Assembly: GCA_001515185.1 (NCBI GenBank)
Contig: LQHI01000067.1
Span: forward strand, 1-21,030
DNA length: 21,030 nucleotides
Direction of reading: 5' to 3'
From: Hadesarchaea archaeon DG-33
Lineage (GTDB): Archaea; Hadarchaeota; Hadarchaeia; Hadarchaeales; Hadarchaeaceae
Shown here: piece by piece, positions 7,647 through 14,136 of the stretch
Layout of the letters: every line of letters begins with the position of its first letter
Position numbering within the stretch: position 1 is the first letter of the stretch
Translations under genes and position numbers: made by a program
Notes under the pieces: model-generated
The model's input: the letters and a program-made list of their open reading frames with translations, nothing else
Databases searched by the model: none
What the model was told of the DNA's origin: nothing

Positions 7647-7951
7647 TGCCCAAGCGTAAGAAGTTGACCCCGGGGGAGGAAATCGAGCGAATTCGAATGC
7701 CTTCCCCGGACGAAGTTTTAGGTGTTGTTGAACAAATGTTTGGCTTTGACCACCTGCGCGTCAGGTGCAAGGATGGGTACGTGCGCGTCTGTCGCATTCG
7801 GGGCAAAATCCGCAAGCGGCTCTGGGTTCGTGAGAACGATGTGGTGATCATCCGTCCCTGGTCTGTGCAGAGCGATAAGAAGGGAGATGTCATCTATCGC
7901 TATACCCGAACGCAGGTCGGATGGCTGAGGAGAAAGGGCATCTGGGAATAG
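7646..7951 (+). CDS. eif1A: Translation initiation factor aIF1A
   Basis: It binds the 30S A site and helps assemble the archaeal initiation complex; it also meets late pre-30S particles. The 101-residue protein has the basic N-terminal tail (MPKRKKLTPGEEIERIRMP) and the OB fold typical of IF1/aIF1A: DEVLGVVEQMFGFDHLRVRC, GYVRVCRIRGKIRKRLWVRE, NDVVIIRPW. It ends in a basic tail (YTRTQVGWLRRKGIWE) of the kind seen in archaeal members. The start codon overlaps the cimA stop (TGATG), so translation is probably coupled to cimA. rio1 follows after 10 bases. Confidence 0.95.
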   Translation: MPKRKKLTPGEEIERIRMPSPDEVLGVVEQMFGFDHLRVRCKDGYVRVCRIRGKIRKRLWVRENDVVIIRPWSVQSDKKGDVIYRYTRTQVGWLRRKGIWE

Positions 7952-7961
7952 GGGACATCGT

Positions 7962-8729
7962 TTGCCGGCCGATTTTGAAGCTCTCCTTCGCAAGCTTGAG
8001 CGCCGCAGACCTGAACGCCTTGAGAGAGACTCCGAAACCTATAAGATAATGGCAAGCGTCTTCGACAGCTCGACCCTGTTGACGCTCTACCACATGATAA
8101 ATCAGAGGATCTTCGACATCTTTTACGGCGCTGTTTCCACAGGCAAGGAGGCAAATATTTTTTGCGCGCTCGACAAGCAGGGCAACTACATCGCGACCAA
8201 AATTTACCGAATTGCCACCACCAACTTCAAAAATATGTACCGCTACATAGCCGGAGATCCGCGATTTCGCCGCATCCAGCGCGAGCGAAGGCATATCATC
8301 TACGCTTGGGTTTCGCGCGAGTTCAAAAATTTGCAGCGAGCCCACGAAGCAGGTGTCGCGGTACCGAAGCCGATCGGTTTCGAAAAAAATGTGCTCGCGA
8401 TGGAGTTCGTGGGTGAGGGGGGGGTGCCCTACCCTCTCATGAAAGATGTCCCACCAAAGGAACCACGGCAGGTATTCGAGAGGTTGTTCGAAGCGATCAA
8501 GACGTTATACCACAAGGCCGAGCTCATTCATGCCGATTTCAGCGAGTATAACGTGATGCTGACTCCAGAGCCTGTACTCATTGATTTTTCGATGGCGACG
8601 GATATTGCGAACCCGATGAGCGACGAGCTGTTGATGCGCGACCTGAGCCAACTCGTGCGTTATTTTCGCAAGCTCGGCTTGAAAACACCTGAACCGGCCC
8701 AACTATTTTCTGAGCTCAAGGGTGAATAA
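7962..8729 (+). CDS. rio1: Rio1-type serine protein kinase/ATPase
   Basis: Rio1 acts as an ATPase in the last steps of small-subunit maturation. The ATP-binding loop is SVSTGKEANIF-like (here AVSTGKEANIFCA, near residue 58), the catalytic Lys is in YIATKIYR, the catalytic loop is LIHADFSEYNVML, and the metal-binding loop is LIDFSMATD. The STGKEAN and ADFSEYN forms distinguish RIO1 from RIO2, and there is no N-terminal winged helix. LLMRDLSQLVRYFRKLG is the usual C-terminal helix. At 255 residues it has the standard archaeal length. The start is TTG at 7962 with AGGGGA six bases upstream. It follows aIF1A by 10 bases. Confidence 0.95.
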   Translation: MPADFEALLRKLERRRPERLERDSETYKIMASVFDSSTLLTLYHMINQRIFDIFYGAVSTGKEANIFCALDKQGNYIATKIYRIATTNFKNMYRYIAGDPRFRRIQRERRHIIYAWVSREFKNLQRAHEAGVAVPKPIGFEKNVLAMEFVGEGGVPYPLMKDVPPKEPRQVFERLFEAIKTLYHKAELIHADFSEYNVMLTPEPVLIDFSMATDIANPMSDELLMRDLSQLVRYFRKLGLKTPEPAQLFSELKGE

Positions 8730-8880
8730 GACGAACACCCACCGCAACGTTTTTGTGTACACACGAAAAAAACTCTTGGAGGCTGAGGGGGTCGTCCTCT
8801 CCGGATGGCAAATCCGGGAGTGCACAAAAATGGTTAAAATCTTTGCCCAAGATAATCTGAGCCCGTGTTAGGTGCAAGTG
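8730..8880 (+). promoter_or_regulatory. rio1-dim2 intergenic region with palindrome, hairpin and TATA box
   Basis: This 150-bp gap interrupts an otherwise tight cluster. It holds the palindrome TGTGTACACA (8754-8763) followed by an A-rich run. A strong hairpin lies at about 8800-8822: CCGGAT pairs with ATCCGG across GGCAA, extended by CTC/GAG with one bulged T. TTAAAATC near 8834-8841 could be the TATA box of the KH gene. The hairpin could be a terminator for rio1 (though no T run follows), an mRNA processing site or part of a small RNA. Confidence 0.4.
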
Positions 8881-9423
8881 ATGTACGCCCGACTGCCGAA
8901 GGAACGCATAGGTGTCGCGATAGGTCCAAGGGGCGAGGTGAAGCAGGAGATCGAGCGCCGTACGGGCACGCAGCTAACTCTTGATAGCGAGACCGGAGAG
9001 GTGCGGATTGAACCCGGTGAAGATCCCCTCGGGGCGCTTAAAGCGAGGGAAGTGATTCACGCCATCGCTCGCGGATTCAGCTCTGAGCGGGCTTTTCGGT
9101 TGTTCCAAGACGACCAGCTCCTCGAGGTAATCGACATCCGAGACTTCTCCGGGCCCTCTGAGCGCGCGCTCGTCCGACTCAAGGGACGGGCGATAGGGGA
9201 GCGGGGAAAAACAAGACAAATTCTGGAGGAAACAACGGGTGCCCATGTGTCGATTTACGGCAAGACCATTGCGATTATTGGAACTGCGGAGCAATTGGCT
9301 GTCGCGCGAGGGGCAATCCAGATATTGCTTGAGGGGGCCAAACATTCATCAGTCTACCGGTTCCTCGAGCGAAAACGCAGGGAAATGAAAAGAAAATTCA
9401 TCGAACGGAGGCGAATCCCCTAA
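8881..9423 (+). CDS. dim2: KH-domain RNA-binding protein, Dim2/Pno1 (Krr1-like) family
   Basis: It binds the 3' end region of pre-16S rRNA and works with the Nob1 endonuclease in 30S maturation. Two KH domains are visible: the first with GVAIGPRGEVKQEIE near the N terminus, the second with GRAIGERGKTRQILEETTGA in the middle, then a helix ending in a very basic tail (FLERKRREMKRKFIERRRIP). About 180 residues match the archaeal family. ATG at 8881 is preferred because AGGTG lies six bases upstream; the frame also offers GTG at 8878 and 8872. Its location between rio1 and top6B is the conserved archaeal arrangement. Nob1, its partner, lies 5.5 kb downstream. Confidence 0.92.
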   Translation: MYARLPKERIGVAIGPRGEVKQEIERRTGTQLTLDSETGEVRIEPGEDPLGALKAREVIHAIARGFSSERAFRLFQDDQLLEVIDIRDFSGPSERALVRLKGRAIGERGKTRQILEETTGAHVSIYGKTIAIIGTAEQLAVARGAIQILLEGAKHSSVYRFLERKRREMKRKFIERRRIP

Positions 9424-9444
9424 AACGCAAACTTTTTAGACCTG

Positions 9445-9496
9445 AGGGGGTAAAATCGATAAATAATGACATAAGGGGGACTTTTGAGATAAATAA
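9445..9496 (+). repeat. Two imperfect tandem copies upstream of top6B
   Basis: The pattern AGGGGG, 7-8 bases, then GATAAATAA occurs twice (9445-9466 and 9474-9496), with the GATAAATAA parts exactly 30 bp apart. It ends just before the top6B TATA box. It could be a pair of binding sites for an activator or repressor of top6BA, or an old duplication. Confidence 0.5.
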
Positions 9497-9506
9497 GCTA
9501 GGAAAG

Positions 9507-9514
9507 CTTATAAG
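9507..9514 (+). promoter_or_regulatory. TATA box for top6B-top6A
   Basis: CTTATAAG lies about 36 bp before the ATG, which puts the start of transcription close to the GGTGA ribosome binding site at about 9535. It is overlapped by a short inverted repeat, AAGCT/AGCTT (9495-9509). Confidence 0.5.
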
Positions 9515-9545
9515 ATAGTAAAATAAGGACTTTAAGGTGACCTAA

Positions 9546-11120
9546 ATGAAAACTATGGCAGAAGAACTCTTCAAAGAGTTTAGGGAGCATAGCGTTAGCG
9601 AGTTTTTCCGAAAAAATGCTGCGATGCTGGGTTACACGGGCAAGATTCGCTCGCTCACCACGATCATCCACGAAGGCGTCACCAACGCAATCGATGCGGC
9701 TGAGGAGACGGGTGTACTCCCAAAGATAGTTGTAATCATCAAGCGATTCGACGAAGAACCCGAGCATTTCCGAGTGATAATCGAGGACAACGCTTCCGGC
9801 ATCCCCGAGGAGTTCATTCCCAATGTGTTCGGCAAGATGCTCGCGGGGACCAAGTTGCACCGATACATGCAGTCGCGAGGGCAGCAGGGGATTGGCGTTT
9901 CGGGCAGCGTGATGTTCGGGCAGATCACAAGCGGCAAGCCAGCAACGGTAATTACCTCGACTGGGAACGGTGATATTATCCGCGCAGATGTGATGATTGA
10001 TGTTGACCGAAATGAGGGTAAGATTACGAACGTCGAGAAGCACAAGGGGAAGTGGCGCGGCACGAGAGTCGAAGTCGAAGTAAAGGATGTCACTTACATG
10101 CGTTCCCGCTATGGTCCATTCAACTACCTACGGATGACTGCCATCGCGAACCCCCACGTCCATATAACCTTCGTTGAGCCCGATGGAACGCTCACCATTT
10201 TGGAATCCGCCACCGACAAGGTTCCCGAGCGCCCCAAACCCATGCCACTCCACCCGTGGGGCATAATGTCCGACGATTTGCTAATCCTAGCGAAACACAC
10301 CAAAAGCCGGAACGTTGTCAGTTTCCTCTCAGCAGAGCTATCCCGAGTCAGCAAGCGAAAGGCTGAAGAGGTATGCAAGCTTGCTAGCGTTCCCCCTAAA
10401 AAGAAACCTTCCGAGCTGACATGGGAAGAAGCTGAACGCATAGTTTCCGCTTTCAAACAGGTCAAGCTGTATGCACCGCCTACATCTGGGCTACGACCGA
10501 TAGGAGCAGCCGACATCGAGAGCGGCATGCGTCAGATCCTGAACCCCGAGTTCGTCTACGCCATCAATCGTCCTCCTAAGGTATACCGCGGTGGTTTACC
10601 CTTCATAGTCGAGGCTGGTATTGCATATGGTGGAAGTGCTGGCAAGACAACAGATAGGAAGAACGAGAATGAGGAAGGCGAAGCCGGGATGGAATTGATA
10701 CGATTCGCTAATCGCGCGCCCCTCATTTTCGACCAAGGTGGGTGTGCGATAACTACAGCTATGCGGAACATCGATTGGCGCCGCTATGGGGTCGACCCAG
10801 CGGCGGCCCAATTAACCCTTTTCGTGAACGTCGCCTCGGCCTACGTGCCCTACACATCTGCGGGCAAGCAATCGATAGCCGATGAGCCGGAGGTCTTGGA
10901 TGAAATAAGAACAGCGATTATGGAAGTTGCGCGCGAACTCAGGAAGTTCCTCTATCGAAAGATAAAGATCAAGGAGCGGCAGGAGCGGGCAGGGGTGTTT
11001 GAGCAGCACCTGCCGATAATCGCCAAAAAGGCCGCGAGTTTAGCAAACGTAAAGGAACCAGATATTAAACCTTTATTGAAAAAGGTGAGTGGTGTCGATA
11101 ATGCCGAAGAAGAAAGTTAA
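9546..11120 (+). CDS. top6B: DNA topoisomerase VI subunit B
   Basis: This is the ATPase subunit of the A2B2 type IIB topoisomerase that relaxes and decatenates DNA by passing one duplex through another. The GHKL ATP site is clear: HEGVTNAIDAAEE (residues 42-54, with the Mg-binding Asn47), IIEDNASGIPEEF (Asp81) and SRGQQGIGVSGSV (residues 110-122). The transducer domain carries the switch-lysine motif SAGKQSIAD, followed by the long helix to the subunit A interface. The 524 residues match the family. ATG at 9546 has GGTGA five bases upstream. The 3' end overlaps top6A by 20 bases, so the two subunits are probably translated in step. Confidence 0.97.
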   Translation: MKTMAEELFKEFREHSVSEFFRKNAAMLGYTGKIRSLTTIIHEGVTNAIDAAEETGVLPKIVVIIKRFDEEPEHFRVIIEDNASGIPEEFIPNVFGKMLAGTKLHRYMQSRGQQGIGVSGSVMFGQITSGKPATVITSTGNGDIIRADVMIDVDRNEGKITNVEKHKGKWRGTRVEVEVKDVTYMRSRYGPFNYLRMTAIANPHVHITFVEPDGTLTILESATDKVPERPKPMPLHPWGIMSDDLLILAKHTKSRNVVSFLSAELSRVSKRKAEEVCKLASVPPKKKPSELTWEEAERIVSAFKQVKLYAPPTSGLRPIGAADIESGMRQILNPEFVYAINRPPKVYRGGLPFIVEAGIAYGGSAGKTTDRKNENEEGEAGMELIRFANRAPLIFDQGGCAITTAMRNIDWRRYGVDPAAAQLTLFVNVASAYVPYTSAGKQSIADEPEVLDEIRTAIMEVARELRKFLYRKIKIKERQERAGVFEQHLPIIAKKAASLANVKEPDIKPLLKKVSGVDNAEEES

Positions 11121-12213
11121 AATGGCGCGGGAGCGGGGACACAGGCAGAAGGCGTCGAGGAAGCTCACTGAGATGGGCCAAGATGTAGTGAACGATATTA
11201 AGAATGTTTGCCCGCCCAAGCTAAAGATTCCCTCACGAAGCACTTCTAACATCATCTATGACGAGGTCCACCGGTACTTCGTGCTCGGACCGCGCTGGGG
11301 AGTGCGCTCAGCAGGGAGTATGAAACAGGTGAAAAAGTTTGCCCAGCTTTTATGCACGGCCGACTTTGCAAAGGAACTTATCAAACAAGGAAAATTTGCG
11401 ACCCTCAGGGAGATGTATTATACCGCCGAGGGTTGGGAGGTTGGACCCTTCTATGACCAAGGAGAATCTGACGGGATCATAGAGGACCTAGAGGCGGCCT
11501 TCGGTCTCAAGCGCGAGGATTTGGGCTTGACGCCCGAAGAAGACGGAGCTGCAGTCTATGGTAAGCTGGTGGTCAACGAAGATGGAGTTGTAATCGACGC
11601 GACCAAGGCAGGGCGTGCAGGGTACACCATCCCGCCGACCATAGACGATGTTGAATTCCTCAAGTGCAAGGCGAAGCGAGTGATCGCGGTCGAAACCATG
11701 GGTATGTATCACCGCCTCGTGCAGGAGCAAGCGTGGAAAAAGTTCGACTCGCTGATAGTTGGGCTCAAGGGACAGGCAGCTCGTGCGACCAGACGGTTCC
11801 TCAAGCGGGCAAACGAGGAGCTGGGGCTGCCGGTATACCTAAACTGCGACGGAGATCCCTTCGGCTTCCATATCGCAATGGTGATCATCTCGGGCAGCGC
11901 GAAGCTTGCATACATCAACCACGAGCTGGCGGTTCCCGACGCGAAGTACTTGGGGGTCACGGCGAGCGATATCGTCAACTACAAGCTCCCAACCGACAAG
12001 CTGCGCGAGCTCGACATCGCGCGTCTAAAGCAGCTGCAAAAGGACCCACGCTACAACACCAAGTTCTGGCAATCCGAGATCAAGAAGATGCTCGAACTCG
12101 GGAGAAAGGCAGAGCAGCAGGCTTTCGCGAAGTACGGCCTGGCGTACGTGGTCAAGGAGTACATGCCTGCGAAGCTCAAGGAAGTTGAAGAACAGGAATT
12201 TCTAGGTAGATAA
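11101..12213 (+). CDS. top6A: DNA topoisomerase VI subunit A
   Basis: This Spo11-like subunit cuts and rejoins DNA through a tyrosyl-phosphate bond. The catalytic tyrosine lies in the 5Y-CAP domain segment TLREMYYTAEGW (Tyr106/Tyr107), followed by the conserved FYDQGESDGIIEDLE. The Toprim domain supplies IAVETMGMYHRL (metal Glu) and NCDGDPFGFHIAMVI (DxD pair). The protein has 370 residues, the usual size. ATG at 11101 is chosen as the start because it begins the typical basic N terminus (MPKKKVKMARERG) and has GGTG six bases upstream; GTG at 11089 is the earliest alternative. It is the last gene of the top6BA unit. Confidence 0.97.
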   Translation: MPKKKVKMARERGHRQKASRKLTEMGQDVVNDIKNVCPPKLKIPSRSTSNIIYDEVHRYFVLGPRWGVRSAGSMKQVKKFAQLLCTADFAKELIKQGKFATLREMYYTAEGWEVGPFYDQGESDGIIEDLEAAFGLKREDLGLTPEEDGAAVYGKLVVNEDGVVIDATKAGRAGYTIPPTIDDVEFLKCKAKRVIAVETMGMYHRLVQEQAWKKFDSLIVGLKGQAARATRRFLKRANEELGLPVYLNCDGDPFGFHIAMVIISGSAKLAYINHELAVPDAKYLGVTASDIVNYKLPTDKLRELDIARLKQLQKDPRYNTKFWQSEIKKMLELGRKAEQQAFAKYGLAYVVKEYMPAKLKEVEEQEFLGR

Positions 12214-12385
12214 GCTAGGAGCATGGAAGACTGAGAGGTCCGACCTAGTCTTTTCCAACGGAAGGGTTCACGAGAGAATCCTAGAACTCGTTCGCGACCT
12301 GTCAAAATCGCTCAGCAGAAAAATGAAGTTAAAGCTAGATGTAAACACCCCTGTTGACAAGAAAACTACATCTTCATTTTCGTGA
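12206..12385 (+). pseudogene. Start-less reading frame after top6A (possible gene remnant)
   Basis: This frame is open for 59 codons between TAG (12203) and TGA (12383), but it has no ATG, GTG or TTG before the ATG at 12323. The middle reads as a plausible amphipathic helix, NGRVHERILELVRDLSKS. It overlaps the end of top6A and takes in the first palindromic repeat. It may be a decayed gene end or chance. I recognise no family. Confidence 0.25.
12339..12360 (+). repeat. Palindromic repeat, copy 1 (imperfect)
   Basis: The left arm TGTAAAC and the right arm GTTGACA flank the loop ACCCCT, with one mismatch between arms. Loop and right arm are identical to copy 2, and the two copies start 66 bp apart. 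Confidence 0.7.
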
Positions 12386-12404
12386 GTAATCACAGGGCAT
12401 GCAT

Positions 12405-12426
12405 TTGTCAACACCCCTGTTGACAA
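12405..12426 (+). repeat. Palindromic repeat, copy 2 (perfect)
   Basis: Arms TTGTCAAC and GTTGACAA are perfectly complementary across the loop ACCCCT. It ends about 27 bp before the panB TATA box. It could be an operator for panB, a transcript hairpin at the end of top6A, or a small dispersed element. Only two copies occur in the window, and they lack CRISPR-like regular spacing. Confidence 0.75.
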
Positions 12427-12450
12427 GCAATGTGTTTGTGTAGCCGCAGT

Positions 12451-12458
12451 TTTTTTAT
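12451..12458 (+). promoter_or_regulatory. Probable panB TATA box
   Basis: TTTTTTATCC lies about 45-50 bp before the panB ATG, so a transcript would start near 12480 and carry a leader of about 23 bases that contains GAGG. The T run could equally be the end signal for top6A. Confidence 0.4.
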
Positions 12459-12502
12459 CCAACGCCACCAACTTACACGTGAAACGATTTGAGGAATCAA
12501 AG

Positions 12503-13354
12503 ATGGAAAAAATCACGACGACCGTCATTCATGAGATGAAAGACCGCGGCGAACGCGTTGTCATGGTGGCGGCCTATGACTATCCAACCGCCCGCATGGT
12601 AGACGAGGCAGGAGGAGATGCGGTTTTGGTCGGGGACTCATTAGCCAACGTCATACTTGGCTATAAGGACACACTTGCCGTCTCCATGGACGAGATGATC
12701 CACCACACGAAAGCAGTGGCGAGGGCGGTGAAGCGTGCCCTAGTGGTCGGGGACATGCCATTTATGTCATACCAAGCAAGCGCGGAGGACGCGATTCGAA
12801 ATGCCGGCCGATTCATAAAGGAGGGCCACGCAGAAGCTGTGAAGGTGGAAGGCTGCCGCGGCATGATCAAGAAAATTAGGGCCATCATCCAATCAGGTAT
12901 CCCCGTCATGGGGCACCTCGGCCTGACTCCCCAGTGGGTCCATCAGTTCGGCGGTTTTAAGGTTCGCGGAAAGACCAAGTCCACCGCGCACGCTATCCTC
13001 GAGGACGCGCGAAGGTTGGAGCATGCAGGAGTATTCAGCCTGGTGCTCGAGTGCATCCCCTGGCAGCTGGCAAAGCTCATCACCGAAAAGATCGAGGTCC
13101 CCACGATAGGGATTGGTGCGGGACCCTATTGTGACGGCCAAGTGCTCGTGATCCACGATTTGCTTGGCTTAACCGGCCCCCGCGTCCCGAAGTTCGTCAA
13201 GCGCTACACCAAGCTCGACGATGCGGTGATGAAAGCGCTGAGTGATTTTAGGCGGGAAGTTAAGACTGGCAAGTTCCCGAAGTTGGAGCACAGCTATGAA
13301 ATGCCGCGCGAGGAAGTGCGAAAGCTACTCAGCGAATTCAAGCGCAAACGATGA
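12503..13354 (+). CDS. panB: 3-methyl-2-oxobutanoate hydroxymethyltransferase (ketopantoate synthesis)
   Basis: It adds a methylene-tetrahydrofolate-derived hydroxymethyl group to 2-oxoisovalerate, the first step toward pantothenate and CoA. The metal-binding residues are in LVGDSLANV (Asp45) and VVGDMPFMSY (Asp84), with VKVEG (Glu116) beside them; the catalytic Glu is in LVLECIPW (Glu183), near the E. coli numbering. PTIGIGAGPYCDGQVLVIHD is the family's C-terminal signature. The start is ATG at 12503 with GAGG eight bases upstream; the frame extends to GTG 12479 without a better site. The 283 residues are slightly longer than bacterial PanB because of a basic C-terminal helix. It shares its substrate, 2-oxoisovalerate, with LeuA in the same window. 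Confidence 0.96.
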   Translation: MEKITTTVIHEMKDRGERVVMVAAYDYPTARMVDEAGGDAVLVGDSLANVILGYKDTLAVSMDEMIHHTKAVARAVKRALVVGDMPFMSYQASAEDAIRNAGRFIKEGHAEAVKVEGCRGMIKKIRAIIQSGIPVMGHLGLTPQWVHQFGGFKVRGKTKSTAHAILEDARRLEHAGVFSLVLECIPWQLAKLITEKIEVPTIGIGAGPYCDGQVLVIHDLLGLTGPRVPKFVKRYTKLDDAVMKALSDFRREVKTGKFPKLEHSYEMPREEVRKLLSEFKRKR

Positions 13355-13375
13355 TTTAGACACCAAATAAGTACG

Positions 13376-13383
13376 TTTAAATA
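13376..13383 (+). promoter_or_regulatory. TATA box for the histone-fold gene
   Basis: TTTAAATA is a near-ideal archaeal TATA box 43-50 bp before the ATG at 13426. A transcript starting near 13405 would have a short leader with GGAGGTG. Confidence 0.6.
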
Positions 13384-13425
13384 GCCCTTGAATTCAAAAT
13401 AAATCAACAAATCGGAGGTGTATAA

Positions 13426-13590
13426 ATGGCTTACATCGTGAAATCCGCCGTTAGGGGCCTGATCAAAGGTATGCGAGCAAGCGAAGATTTCTTTAATGAA
13501 CTGGATGCGCTAATAAAGCGAAGGTGCAAGAGAGCTGTAGACAGAGCGAAAGGAAACGGAAGAAAGACTTTAAGAGGGGTCGATGTTTAG
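13426..13590 (+). CDS. Short histone-fold protein (54 residues)
   Basis: ATG at 13426 has a strong GGAGGTG five bases upstream, and a good TATA box precedes it, so this is a real gene despite its size. The protein opens MAYIVKSAVRGLIKGM (helix 1), has a long central helix from SEDFFNELDALI to DRAKGNG, then the histone loop-2 motif GRKTL and GVDV. The GRKT-x4-D ending matches archaeal histones such as HMfB, but the chain stops where helix 3 would begin. It is basic and could bind DNA as a dimer. It resembles small DUF1931-like archaeal proteins as I recall them. It stands alone between panB and convergent aIF5A. Confidence 0.8.
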   Translation: MAYIVKSAVRGLIKGMRASEDFFNELDALIKRRCKRAVDRAKGNGRKTLRGVDV

Positions 13591-13602
13591 AACACATTGA
13601 TT

Positions 13603-13640
13603 TCTATTTTTAAATCGTCCCTCTTTTTAATTTTTTTTAT
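13603..13640. terminator. T-rich/A-rich stretch between convergent genes
   Basis: Runs of T (ATTTTTAAA, CTCTTTTTAA, TTTTTTTTATTT) follow the histone-fold gene on the plus strand, as expected for archaeal transcription ends. The aIF5A stop codon lies directly at the far end, so only the plus-strand gene is well served. Confidence 0.6.
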
Positions 13641-14033
13641 TTAGCCTTTTACCCGCTCAATTTTCCTTCTACCTAAAGCCTGAATGTACTCGACCTCGAT
13701 GCCTTCGCGAACCTCACCGCGGAGTAGCATGGGAATGGGAAGCTCAAATGTCTCATAAGTTGTCAAATCCATGAGCTGGGCGTTGTTCGCTATGATCGCG
13801 AGCACTTGGGCGCTACCCCGCTCGATTATCGGCACATCCACCTTGGCGCTAGTGGGGCGGACTATGCTTCGCTTCTGCGAGTCGAAAATGCCGATCGCGT
13901 CGACTTTCGCCTTCGCGTGCCCATGCTTCCCAGGCGCTGAAGTGGAGAATCCCACGATGCGGCAGGGCTCGTCGTCGATAATCACGAAGCGCCCCTCTTT
14001 GAGCTTGCCTATCTCTGTCATCTCCTTCGCCAC
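13641..14033 (-). CDS. eif5A: Translation factor aIF5A
   Basis: It helps ribosomes through difficult peptide bonds, and carries a modified lysine made by deoxyhypusine synthase. The modification loop STSAPGKHGHAKAK is plain, with Lys36 in PGKHG as the modified residue. The N-terminal SH3-like barrel is followed by a C-terminal OB fold (IFDSQKRSIVRPTSAKVDVP onward). The 130 residues match archaeal aIF5A. The start is GTG at 14033, with GAGGT six bases upstream. It is transcribed alone, divergent from nadK and convergent with the histone-fold gene. Confidence 0.96.
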   Translation of the reverse strand: MAKEMTEIGKLKEGRFVIIDDEPCRIVGFSTSAPGKHGHAKAKVDAIGIFDSQKRSIVRPTSAKVDVPIIERGSAQVLAIIANNAQLMDLTTYETFELPIPMLLRGEVREGIEVEYIQALGRRKIERVKG

Positions 14034-14066
14034 TGAAATACCTCTTTTTGATTATTTCAACTCACA

Positions 14067-14106
14067 CTTAAAAATTTGATGTCGCCTGAACCTTTAACGT
14101 TAAATC
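14067..14106. promoter_or_regulatory. Divergent aIF5A/nadK promoters
   Basis: CTTAAAAA (14067-14074), read on the minus strand as TTTTTAAG, suits aIF5A. TTAAATC (14100-14106) suits nadK and overlaps the perfect 12-bp palindrome TTTAACGTTAAA (14093-14104), which could be an operator or just a symmetric TATA region. Both genes would have very short leaders. Confidence 0.45.
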
Positions 14107-14136
14107 CTTGGAGGGAAAACTTGAGCTGGTGAAAAC

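Noticed and set aside
8754..8763. TRP box upstream of dim2
   Set aside because: A single TGTACA inside a palindrome, distant from a TATA box and far from any Trp gene, is weak evidence; single TGTAC motifs recur by chance in the window.
8770..8850. H/ACA guide RNA gene
   Set aside because: The ACA after the hairpin is suggestive, but I found no kink-turn or clear pseudouridylation pocket, so it is not called as an RNA gene.
12339..12426. CRISPR array
   Set aside because: There are only two copies of a palindrome, one imperfect, with a single 44-bp gap and no leader or cas genes.
12268..12528. 86-codon minus-strand frame over the palindromic repeats
   Set aside because: It crosses the panB start and the repeats, with no ribosome binding site and a low-complexity translation.
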